Below are positions 21,784-31,701 of a stretch of 64,000 nucleotides of DNA, in pieces. The translations under genes and the position numbers were made by a program. The notes below the pieces were generated by a model that saw nothing but the letters and a program-made list of their open reading frames with translations, made no database searches and was not told the DNA's origin. This DNA comes from Haemaphysalis longicornis (taxonomy: Eukaryota; Arthropoda; Arachnida; Ixodida; Ixodidae): the NCBI GenBank assembly GCA_013339765.2, contig CM023449.1, forward strand, positions 226,979,712 through 227,043,711, written 5' to 3'. Each line of letters starts with the position of its first letter. Positions within the stretch are counted from its first letter, which is position 1.

Positions 21784-23967
21784 CATGCTGACCACCTCTG
21801 ACAAGAAAGTACAGCCGCTCATATCGACTGCGAGCTGAGACGCGAGTGTCCACACTAGGAATCAGGATGCACACATTGCAGCACAGGAGAGTTTAAATGC
21901 CGGCCTTCCACTGGTTCCCACGGAAGCGACACCTAGCTCCCAAAATACCCACAGGTCTGAGTCTCGTATCCTCTACAGGAAAGCCAAAAAGCAACGTGAC
22001 CAAGTCTTCACCCCTTCATATTTTCTATCAGGCCTGTAGTCCTATGTTCTGTGGAGGCCTCGAAAAAAAAAGCAAAATGCCCACAACCTTCGTCCCTAAT
22101 ATCCTCAATAGTGGGATCCCCTCACAAGCTTCTACCACAATGCCCATACAGCAATACGTTATACACAACCCAACCTCCACAATCTTGTTCTGAACTGCTT
22201 GAGTATACCTAAGCCCGAGTTTCACCCAATATCAAACATCCATCCTAGCAAACAAAAAACCGTCTGACCCACGCTCAATCATAGTTGCACTTCATTAGAC
22301 TTACAAAAACCTCCTATATTTTATTGGAGCGCATATGGCCTCTCAGTAAGAGAGTTATCGAGATCCGGAATAACCCCACGTGTCGTATGAAGACTGGCCA
22401 GTCAAAAATTGTCACGCGTTAGCGACCCGAAATCCACACCATTTGTGCTCCACAGCAATTCAGCAAGGTCTGGTGAGACGTGTATTTTGCAATTTGCAAG
22501 TCCAAATGTTGCCTCACTGAGTGTTGTTTGGAGAAAAAAAAAAGTTTTGTCAAAGGATGCGCAATGCTTCTGGAACACGATGAAAGTACACCGAGCACCA
22601 AACTGTTACTGGAGGATCACCTACACTACTTTCCCTAGTAGGCACGCATCAAGCATCTTCAACCCAATCAAAAGCAATAAACGCAGTCTTGGAAGTCTGA
22701 ACCCGTAGGAAACAAGCCAGGAGAAGAAAATACAAGTGCCGCATGCTCCTGCAAACTTTTTGTGGCTTTGCAGTTAGCAACAGTGGCAGTCAGTGAGCGT
22801 ATTGTAAGTACCCCAAGGAGCAAAGCCCTGGATTTATTATAAAACATCGCTTGCCACTACCAAAAGTAACCCAGCTACAAGCAATCGGATCGTCGAACTT
22901 TGATTAAGATGCCAAGTTTCTGATACGGAAGGTTTCCTGAATGCCATAAAAATATGTCTGCCAGGGCAATGAATTTGTGCGTCATTGTGGCATGCAAGAG
23001 ATCAGAAAGGGGCATAGCTGATGAGGTGCTCCACCATTACGAGATCATCGCATGGAGGACAAGAGTATTTATTGCATTGCACCAGATATGAACAAATTGG
23101 TGAGGCCCAACAAAAACCATGCTCTCATTGCTATGAACTAAAAATCATGCACCCCTCCATCTAACGACAGAAGTTGAATGCAAAGCTTTCTTGTAACGGA
23201 TGCATTGGTTGCAATCCAAGTTGGGACTTTGACTAGCACAGTTTGAACTTCTGTAGGAGGTTCCAACATGTGGCACCTCCTACAAACGCACCGCTTCCCC
23301 CACACAACCACGCTCGCACCCACACAAGTTTTCAACACCACATTGCCACAAACGGACTCACTTTCATTCGCTCTGCGAGTGCCCACATGGACCGTTTCCC
23401 CGCTTCCCCAACCCCCACCACTGGGAACTGGCCTTGCGGAGCTCGCACGTCACGGTTCGGGAAACTCTAACCGCACGGGTATTTGCAGTTGCTGAAGCCG
23501 TCTGGGCCTCGCCCATCCTTCCGCTCTAAAACCCAGTTTCGAAAAATGACATGGCTGTTTCTCTCTCTCCAGCTGGCATAGATTCATGGTGGTGAACAGC
23601 TGTTTTTTTCCACTCGGATGGCTTCAATCACCACTTACTTGCTAGTTTTCTGCTGCAAGGAGGTAGGCTTTTCTCAAGCAGATCATCGGCAAGTAGCTGT
23701 TCTGACAATGCATACGGTAAAGAGGTCACCACTGAGCGTCATTCACCCTCTCTTCACCGGTATTTCGCTGCTTGGATGTTGGCCTTAACAGCTTTGTGAC
23801 GATCAAGTGCTTGCTATCTCTTGACTGTGTTGGGGTGTTTGCGCACGCACAATTCAGCCCTTCTGCTCTCTTGCTGTACTACTGAGGGTAGCCCTGGGCC
23901 TCCTCCTCATACGTCCTCTGCTGGAGACTGCATGCAAAGGACATGGGGTGAGTCAGCGGAAGGAATG
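21784..23967. other. Region downstream of broken finger exon c; no gene recognised
   Basis: There are several frames of 60-110 codons on both strands, but none resembles a protein family and none has consistent coding features. About 23240-23420 is CA-rich. On the minus strand this is the 3' flank of finger exon c. Confidence 0.4.
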
Positions 23968-24279
23968 CTAGGACGTGCGAGTGCACACATAGCCAGTCAG
24001 TGCGGTCCTCCGGGTGAAGCCGTTGTGGCACAGGTGGCAGCAGAAGGGGCACTTGCCCGTGTGGATGCACAGGTGGGTGTCCAGGTGGATCTTCTGCTTG
24101 AAAGCCTTGCCCCATGGCTGCACTGGTGTGTGCACTCGCCCGTATGTCTGCGCTGGTAGCTCTTCGGCAGGATTGGAAGCAGTGTCATGAAGCTGCACTG
24201 TGGGCAGCGCAGCAGCTGACGACCTGGCAGGGGCCCGTGCTGCTGCCTGCGGTCACCCACGAAAGAATAGGGGCAGGTC
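23968..24279 (-). pseudogene. C2H2 zinc-finger terminal exon c (broken)
   Basis: On the minus strand, CCCGCTCTTCCCATTGCAG is followed by an exon similar to f (GGTGACC…CAGCAGCACGGGCCC; LLRCPQCSFMTL). Finger 1 has Tyr in place of the first His (KSYQRRH). Finger 2 is cut by a frame change at CSHG/KAFKQ that removes its second Cys. Finger 3 (CCHLC…TGYVCTR) has lost its His ligands. The frame stops at 23968 with no terminal finger. About 900 bp upstream matches the DNA upstream of exon f in inverted orientation, so c and f are sister duplicates. Confidence 0.85.
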
Positions 24280-25400
24280 CTGCAATGGGAAGAGCGGGAA
24301 AACTGAGAGCCCTTTGTCCGGAACATGGGGTGGCAGTACACCACAAGCAAGGCAAAAGGGGAAAGAAGAACAAACACGAAGGAAGAGGGCACATCTCTAC
24401 TGGTGCAAGCCAAGCTGCTCTGCGCAGGTCTAACATGCCTGGGCAAACCCTAGCAACGCAGACAAGAGCTCCTCCTCCCTGATGACTCAGCAGCCTGTTC
24501 AGGAATGGCACATGTAGTGCTTTCGCTCTAAAGAGATCTCACCAGGTAACACGCTTTGGCAAGATTCCCTTCCTCTGTGGATGCAAGAGTGCCACTTTCT
24601 GGGTACACCCAGTGCCATGTACCAATCCAATTCGGACACTCCTACTCTTTTGAGCAACTGCTAACAGTGCTCTGCAATTTGGACTCAGTACCCTTGGGAG
24701 AGCATCGCAGCCTTAATGCACATAGCCTGGATGTGAGCCCCAGCAGTGCCAAAGTTTGCCAAAGGCCCACAATGTTTTCTTACCGTTGTTCTCCTAACTG
24801 GTGGTGTGGTATCCTTTGGTGGTGTGGTATCCTTTAGGTCGGTTTAATAATAAAGCACAGCACATCAACACATTTCCTCAACGTCCAGCAGTGCACAGGA
24901 ACAGCCTGGCTTGTACCTGTCTCCGTATGAAACATCGCCACGCTTTGCCTTGACAGCAACTAAGCTCCCGCCCACCCCAAATTTTTACTATATAAATCTC
25001 GGTATTTTCAGCCCACACTGCTGCGGCCGCAAAAGCATCACCCACCAAAAAATGCTGAATACATCCAGCCCTGTTTAAGCAGTTCCTGACACCTCATCGT
25101 GGCTGTTCCTGCCACAAACTGCATGCCCGAATTTTACGTACACACACCTCATTAAACTAAACAAAACACCATTGTAAAGACTTAAAACCAGCAGTGTGTG
25201 GCGCAACAGAACAAAACACGGCCACTGTACTGCTATGGCTAGGCTGATCGCCTCAGCCCCTGTTCTGTGTAGATAACATGCACAGCTATCAGGTCATTTG
25301 CCAGCCTGAGATGACAGTGAGTGGCAGGAAAGAAAAAAACAGCTCTCCCCTTCCTATGCACTGCTTCATAACAGCAAAGCATGGGGTACAATATCACTAA
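24280..25400 (-). repeat. Inverted duplicate of the intron before exon f
   Basis: Read on the minus strand, 25390-24480 follows 62040-62930 closely: GAAGCAGTGCA, CTCACTGTCATCTCAGGCTG, CAGGGCTGGATGTATTCAGC, GCCGCAGCAGTGTGGGCTGAAAATACCGAGA, GAGGAAATGTGTTGATGTGCTG and AGGGAATCTTGCCAAAG. A small direct duplication of GGTGGTGTGGTATCCTTT lies at 24799-24836. No coding is seen in either copy. Confidence 0.85.
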
Positions 25401-25443
25401 ACCAAGTGCACTAGGCGGTCCGGCAACTGCTGCTTCCTTGAAC

Positions 25444-25467
25444 GGGGGGGGGGGGGGGGGGGGGGGG
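25444..25467. repeat. Poly-G run (24 bases)
   Basis: An uninterrupted G run in the region upstream of exon c. Confidence 0.9.
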
Positions 25468-25993
25468 TTAGATTTGCAAGCAAACTCTTCAATTTTTTTT
25501 CCACAGGTGGGTGAGGGTGCTTAGAATCGCAAAAATATGGTTTATTCGTTTGGTTACAAGTTGACTGCATTTGAGAAAATAGCACCCAACACAAGAAAGG
25601 TCAGCCTGCAATGATGACAAAAGAAAGTTGACCCATAGTCACAACTAAGGACATCCACATGAAATTGTCACCACACACCTGGCAGAAACAGATAGCATTT
25701 TGTTTCCTTCATGCCGCTTTCAACAATGAGAACGGGCCTATTGGGGGGCAACGTACATTTGAATAAACATGGCAACACAATTCCCATGTGAATGGTCATG
25801 CAATAGCAAGCAGGCGTACTTCCCTTGCAAAACAGAAAAGTTTCAACAGCACACAATGTTCCTGGTAAAGTGTTTAATACAGTTGCCTCAAAATCAACAG
25901 ACGATAATCCTCTGAATAACTCTAATAGCTCTGAAGGGAACGCAGGTGGCCGGTGTCATTTTGAAACCAGCTTGTTCTAGTAGTAAACTTTAA

Positions 25994-26586
25994 AGGAGTA
26001 CTGACACGAAATTTTTATGTTACGTTTTTTTCGCTGCTATGCGTGCCTACCAGCCCACTAATCATAGAATGACAGATTAGGCGGTCGAGCGCAGCGTAAA
26101 CATTCATTTACGGCGTCGTTTATTCGTGCCAGTTTCGGTTTCGACAAAAAACGCAGAGCGGCCGCCATGACAGCATGTATTACATGGCGTCACCATTCTT
26201 GCCGTATCGCTGCCTCTCTGGAAGCGCGCGCGAGCGAGCGCACGCACGCGCCCAGACCGGCCGAGGTCTTCGCCGTCTCCACAGGCCCGGGCAGCATGAC
26301 GTCAGTCCCAAAACCATGACGTGTACACACGCCCGAGCAGTGCGCTCCAACCACAGCCAGCGCGTCGGCTTCGTCACGGGAGCCCCGACGTCGGCAGTTA
26401 GGGGCACGTAGCAGATGATGTCACGTCGGCCCGCTCTGGGCTTTCTCGTGCGGGCGAAGATTAAAATGGATTTTAAATATGTTTCGCTGAACGGTTGCTG
26501 TTGAAACTTGCTGGGAGATATCTCCTGATAAAAAGGAAGCGTTTTACATAGTTATCTCAGCTTTGAAATTTCGTGTCAGTACTCCT
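25994..26586. mobile_element. TTAA-flanked MITE, 593 bp
   Basis: TTAA occurs at 25990-25993 and 26587-26590. The inner termini AGGAGTACTGACACGAAATTT are exact inverted copies. The centre is GC-rich and non-coding. TTAA duplication is typical of piggyBac-like elements, but the AGG start is not the usual CCC, so the superfamily is left open. Termini are related to those of the 45297 element. Confidence 0.85.
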
Positions 26587-26590
26587 TTAA

Positions 26591-27823
26591 CTTGCATAGT
26601 GTTCTGGCGTGTGCGTGTCCATGGATGTCTGACATTGAGACCTGGCGGAATCCAAATAGAACAGCTCACACTTCTGTAAACCAGAACAGTGCGTGACCAC
26701 TGGTTTACTAAAAGACGCAACAAAATAACTGTTCTAAAACTAGAAAAACCTGCATCATTCCAAAAGGTTACTTCATCAACAGTTTCACCCCAAAGGTTTA
26801 CCCAGAAGCCAGACATTTCTGCATGACGCAATATTGCGGCTCAGATGTTTCAGTTTAGACTGGTGTCAGAAGTGCAACCAGTGTGCCTGTCGAGGCGATT
26901 GCCCCAAATTCCCAAGAAAATAAAGCAAAGAAAGAGGTGCAGACAAGGTGGAGCAGAAAAGAAGTCTTCGATAAATATTGCCAGGATAAGGCATAATGCT
27001 TTCACCTTCAAAGCATAGAAGCAGACGCAAAGCACTTTTGCCATCGAGCAAACATATCACTCAAACAAAGCATATAACGAAAAATTGGGGCGGGGGGGGG
27101 GCACATGTTATTATTGTAAGATGTAGACCAGCTGCACGGTCCTAGCTATTTAAAATATCATAATTTGCTCCCCTCCTTTCTCTTTGTTTATTATGGTTTG
27201 CACTCGTTTGCGAAACTCATTTCTCAGATAGAGTGGAAAGAAAGTTCAATGGGAAGCTGGCGTAAGTTTACGTCTTCTCCTGTTTCCTTACTTTCTGGAT
27301 GTTCATAGGTGCACCCATAAAGTACCTGTACAAGCGCACGGGATAAGCGCCGGAAATCAGCAGCTGTTGACCAACCGAAGCCACCACTGCAGTGGGAAAT
27401 TGCGGGACTCCCATAGAAACAGTGCGGCCGTTTTGCACATGTATAATAGGGACGCATAGCATGCCCCACATTTCAAGAGGGGTGCACGAAGCTGTAGTGC
27501 ATGTTCAAGTGCGCAGTTTAGGGTGGTGAGCCTAGCATCGCTATAGGCCACCTGTGACCAATGCAAGAAACCCCTGTCTGCGAGGGTCCCACCCACACTA
27601 ACACTTCCCACACTAGCAGGGACCCATTGTGCTCATGCTGGTGAAGCCACAATATGTGATGACAAAACTTTCGGTCTGAGCCAGGTCCCTTGGAATAAGA
27701 TGGGCTCCCCCTCTGAGACCTCCCCTTTTGGTGTGCTGCACAACCGTTCTCCCTAACGATGCGCACAAAGGGGCTTACTCGTTGGAGTGAGTGTCTGACT
27801 ACCTGGCCCTTCCTCCCTCGGCA
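26591..27823. other. 3' flank of finger exon d; no gene recognised
   Basis: On the minus strand this follows exon d. A possible AATAAA (plus-strand TTTATT at about 27187) lies about 640 bp past the stop. No protein family is recognised. A G-run is present at about 27091-27100. Confidence 0.4.
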
Positions 27824-28140
27824 CTACTGGTGGCGGCTGTGCTCCTTCTGCTCGTGGGCTTTCCTCTGGATGCGGTGTGTGAAGGCCTCGGGGCAGAAGT
27901 GGCAGCGGAAGGGCCTCTCGCCCGTGTGTGTGTGCACATGGCTGACCAGGCTGCTCTTCTGGGCAAAGGCCTTGGGGCACAGGTAGCATCGGTAGGGGCG
28001 CTCGCCCGTGTGTATGCGCTGGTGCCTCTCCAGGTGGCTTGGGCGCAGTGTCGTGAAGCTGCACTGCTGGCAGCACAGCAGCTGGCGACACGCCTGGGGG
28101 TCGTGCTGCACCCTGTGGCCATTCGGTGAGGAGAAAGAGC
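27824..28140 (-). CDS. C2H2 zinc-finger terminal exon d (3 fingers)
   Basis: On the minus strand a pyrimidine tract and ATGCAG precede the exon. It starts with GC completing a phase-1 codon, then 104 codons to the stop at 27824. The linker (SPNGHRVQHDP) resembles those of a and e. Fingers: CCQQC…HQRIH, RCYLC…HVHTH and RCHFC…HEQKEH, with HTGERP linkers and all ligands present. Finger 2 contacts are Q/S/S/S. A conserved acceptor block lies at 29340 and half of a first exon at 30020-29934 on the same strand; that first exon is split by a 13.5-kb insertion and has two in-frame stops. The finger frame is nevertheless intact. An upstream start elsewhere, or a shared first exon, would be needed to express it. 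Confidence 0.85.
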
Positions 28141-28929
28141 CTGCATCTGGGAGAGAGGGGAAAAACTTTAGTGCCCTTCCACTCTGTGAAGAAGAATGAC
28201 CAGCGAAGGTGTGGTGCGTAATGTTCTTAGCAGGTAATCCTCATATAATTTGTTTCCATATAGTTCCAATAACACTGCTAGAGCCGTTTTTTATAACCAT
28301 ACTTGCTCTCTAGATGGGCATGCATTGACAGCACACAGTGAACCTGTAGCGCTTGCAACTGCACTGTGAACAAATTATGACAAGTAAACGAAACTCACCC
28401 TAATGGTAGAGTTGCCCTATTGGCTAATGGTCATTACTTCATTAAACACAGCTGTTGGGCAAGTTGGCGCATGATGATTGAAAAATAGAGCGCGATTTGG
28501 ACGACACAAATGAAGAACGACAGGAGCGCTTGTCCAATCATTAATTTGTGTCGTCCAAGTCGTGCTCTATTTTTCTGTCATTAATATGGATCAGGATTTG
28601 TTCGATAACAAAAGAGTTAGAGCCTTTCTTTGTAGTCCCTTAGGAATGCATGCAAAATGGACAATGTTTACAACATTGTCCGTAACATGGTAAATATGTT
28701 AAGCAACAAAGATGTTAAACAGCACGGTTAAGATGTTAAATACACAAGCACCTGGCATATACACAGCTACGTTGTGGCAAATATGGCTGAAATTACTGCC
28801 ACAATTCAAGATCAAGTATCATACCAGGAAAAAACATTTTGAATGACGCAAGCATTCTTCGTACACCACACAAGTGCTTTGCGTAAATGTGCACACTTAG
28901 AACACCAGACTACAGCAAAACGACGACCA
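28141..28929 (-). other. Intron before finger exon d with a long hairpin
   Basis: No gene is seen. Contains the palindrome at 28481-28574 described separately. On the minus strand the pyrimidine tract next to 28141 is the acceptor of exon d. Confidence 0.5.
28481..28574. repeat. Long inverted repeat (30-bp arms, 34-bp loop)
   Basis: Arms 28481-28510 and 28545-28574 match at 28 of 30 positions, with GGACGACACAAA inside the left arm and TTTGTGTCGTCC inside the right. The loop contains GACAGGAGCGCTTGTCC. It is probably a transposon terminus or hairpin fragment; the source family is not identified. Confidence 0.85.
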
Positions 28930-29340
28930 CAGCAGCTTCAGGTGGAAAATGGAGGGCACTGAGCAAGGACAACCAACAATGGCAAGTAACAAAGTGGTCT
29001 GTAACAAATGAGCGACAAGCTGAAGGACTGATGGAGGCACCAATGACTTGTCCGCCACTAAGCATTGTAAGCAAATGTTGCTGGAACCGTCACTTGTACT
29101 CCAGCAACTACACTTCAAGTATGGCCTTTTCTATGGGCTCAACAGCTTGCATATTCGTTGTCAGCGAATGGTACAGCTACGTTAAGGCACTTGGAAGAAC
29201 TCAAGGTGACTATGGGGAGGAGTCAATTTGATTGCTTGGTCGTGCAAAATGAACTCGAAGATCATGGCCACGTCAGAACGCAGACAGTAAGCCTCTTCAT
29301 TCGTCCCAGTAGCTCAGAGGTTGGATGACGAGACTGATGC
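28930..29340 (-). other. Conserved block with candidate second-exon acceptor, copy C
   Basis: On the minus strand CATATTTGCAG|GCATCAGT (boundary 29341/29340) opens the block, 593 bp after the donor of the split first exon. From the phase-1 junction it stops after 13 codons. Similarity to copies A, B and D runs on to CATTTGTTACAGACCAC near 29000. Confidence 0.5.
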
Positions 29341-29933
29341 CTGCAAATATGAAACAAGACAAACCACGCCGCTTCAGTTTTGCAAAGTTACAAAACTTAA
29401 TCAACAGGCCGCTGTGTGCGCCAAGTACGCATTTACGACAGCTTATTTGAGCGTTTTGCTTTCGACAATTCACAACTGCAACAAGCAGCTCAATGCACCA
29501 TTCGCGTTAGACGTGTTTTCTTCTGGAACGCGACTGTCAACTGAATCCCGACGCCTACTGAGAGAGCATACGGTGACACAGGATGTGTTAACTTGCCAAC
29601 TTAGAAATGGCGCTGGAGAGATCGACAATACTAGGACGCAAAGAAAGGCCATTACTCTTCTTTCGCTCTTGCCAGCAACTCGCCGCCGACAGTTTCGTCT
29701 GCTCGGGTAAGTTGAGCAGTGCACATTTCGCAACACAGGCGTTAAAATGAACTGTGTTTGAACTTTCCTAAATCAGACTCTTTGTTAGGCATGAGGTAAG
29801 AACGCTTGCGCCAAAAAAAAGTCACGGTGATTCGGACGATTACTAGCGGGTGTCAGCCTCACTCTACTAACATGACAACCAACGTGCAAAATGAAGGTCA
29901 CGAAACATGGGCTAATAAATTATCTGAGCTCAC

Positions 29934-30020
29934 CAATGCAGTGGGCGAGCACTTACAAACAGTGCTGACCAGTGCATTATATGCCAGTTATTTCGCATTA
30001 CCGAATGACCCGAAGGGTCG
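29934..30020 (-). pseudogene. 3' half of first coding exon C/E
   Basis: On the minus strand this carries the second half of the 142-nt exon, from CGACCCTTCGGGT to donor GCATTG|GTGAGC. Relative to exon D it has about 15 extra bases and an in-frame TAA. Its 5' half lies at 43617-43535. The break coincides with a 13-bp duplication, ACCCGAAGGGTCG (plus strand 30008-30020 and 43535-43547), so one insertion of about 13.5 kb split the exon. Confidence 0.75.
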
Positions 30021-30264
30021 TAGTCAAGGGTTCGATGAAATGCACTGGTAAGGATTGTATGAAAAAACAGTAATGCAGTCCCTCACCAATTCAAGGAAAG
30101 TATAAAGAAGTTTTAGAACCGGTACAGGTTTCTTGTTCACAATGCGACAAAAATGGACGAGTTGCTGAATTTAAAGGTGAAGTTTGTGACGCAACGACTG
30201 CATGTATATCAATGGCAACGTCCCTTCATTTCAATTTATCGTATCAGAGTGCGTTTGTATGAAC

Positions 30265-31235
30265 TATGACCCCCAGTAAAAGACATCATGTCACGTTTCG
30301 TTCTTTCGGCAGAACTGCAGTGTTGTCCCAGTCAATATTGTGCTGCTGCTTGTGCGCAAGCTCGGCAATCGCATACGAGGTCACTTTTTGGTTTTTCATG
30401 TCGCATTGGTGCTCTTTGATTCTTCTGGGGAACTTTCCTGTTTCGCCGATGTAAATCTGGTTGCAATCGGCGAGCGGATGCGATCGACAATGCTGGAGAA
30501 AAGATTATCGTGCAGCGGGTCCTTGACGTCCACGAGCTCAATCCAAAGCTTGCTGGGCGGCACGTGCAAAATGCATAGGTCAAAATCTGTAAAAATACAG
30601 GCCAAAGCTTCACATGTACCACGTACATACGGAATGCCGGCAGTAGCGGTGAGGACCTTACGATTGGCAGCCTTTGGTTGCAGTATTTGCTTCTCCATTC
30701 TTTTCACCAAGTATCGAGAGTAGCCGTTGCCAGAAAGTTCCCAGCGTACTATTTTAAGTTCTATTTGTAGATTGTTCCCGTCTTTACAGATATTTCTCAC
30801 ACGGGTCACCAGCGATGGAATGACAGCTTTTGCGAGCGAACGGGTGGTTTGATTGGAAGTCCAAGTACTTCCCAGTGTGTGTTGGCTTGCGGTACACACT
30901 GGAGAGCTCAATGTACTTGCGTTCCATTGAGACACCTGGGAATGGCAGACGATAAGCTTTTTCGTACTCGACTGTGAATATAAGTTCTGGCTCGACGGCA
31001 TTCAGAGCTGTAAAAGCCAGGATGAGTCGTCTTTCCACAGGATGCAAAATCAATAATCCACGTAGCAGTAGAATAGCTTCGCTTGCGGTGTAAAACCTGA
31101 GAGGACTTGTTCTTCCATAGCTTCCATGACAAGATTTGCAGTCGTTACTGATGGAAGTGCCCATGGCTGTCCCGTGCGTCTGCGAGTAGAACTACGGGCA
31201 GTAAGTGAAGCAGGTGTTGCTGAGGCAGGACTGAA
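30265..31235 (-). pseudogene. Penelope-like retroelement remnant: RT end and GIY-YIG endonuclease
   Basis: On the minus strand: QTHGTAMGTSIS (RT core), VYRKPTHTGKYLDFQSNHP and RIRNICKDGNN-like segments typical of Penelope RT, a C-rich linker, then QIYIGETGKFPRRIKEHQ, the GIY-YIG nuclease signature (here IYIG … GETG), ending near 30265. The RT palm is interrupted after the MGTSIS segment by frame changes, so it is dead. Penelope-like elements combine exactly these two domains. Confidence 0.8.
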
Positions 31236-31259
31236 TTAGAGTGCATAGATGGGGGACGT

Positions 31260-31426
31260 GAAATGGCGTGTGGTCAGCAAGAGTGGCGTCCTAGGGGTGT
31301 CTATTGTCATGGAAGCTCTGGAAGAACAAGTCCTCTCAAGTTTTACACCGCAACCGTCCATTTAAGCCGCATTGTGAACAAGGAACCCATATGGGTTCTG
31401 AAACGTCTTTATACTTTCTTTGACTT
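31260..31426 (+). mobile_element. Internally deleted inverted Penelope-like copy
   Basis: 31307-31352 is the inverse of about 31083-31130 (CATGGAAGCT…GAAGAACAAGTCCTCTCA…TTTTACACCGCAA). It is joined at about 31353 directly to the inverse of about 30160-30085 (CGCATTGTGAACAA … CTTTATACTTTC). An RT segment is thus fused to the element's 3' tail with the part between missing. Confidence 0.75.
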
Positions 31427-31431
31427 GGTCA

Positions 31432-31555
31432 TGTCAGATGGATTGCTTTCCCAGTGACACGCGCATGACGTCAGCTGCAGGGCGTGAGGCACGTGGCAAG
31501 AGCGCTTTATTCTCTTCACTCTGCTACACGTGCGGGTGCACCAGATTGTCCCACA
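31432..31555 (-). repeat. Short LTR (124 bp) of the second Gypsy element
   Basis: On the minus strand it starts TGTGGGACAATCTG after the purine tract GAAAGGGGAGGA and ends CCATCTGACA. GGTCA lies outside at 31427-31431. It contains AATAAA on the minus strand (about 31510). The same start TGTGGGACAATCTG is found on the plus strand at 37999. Confidence 0.8.
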
Positions 31556-31701
31556 TCCTCCCCTTTCTAGGAAGGTTACGGTTCCGACTGGGAATTACGC
31601 ACCAGCCACTCTTGCTGCGAGGATGGCCACTGTTTGTGCACAATAAGTTCCGCGGGACTGTCTTGTTGCTGCGACTCATTGGCCGGCTCAGGCATTGCGA
31701 C

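Noticed and set aside
21897..22708. Frames of 98-99 codons as genes
   Set aside because: Low-complexity composition, no family resemblance and no splice context.
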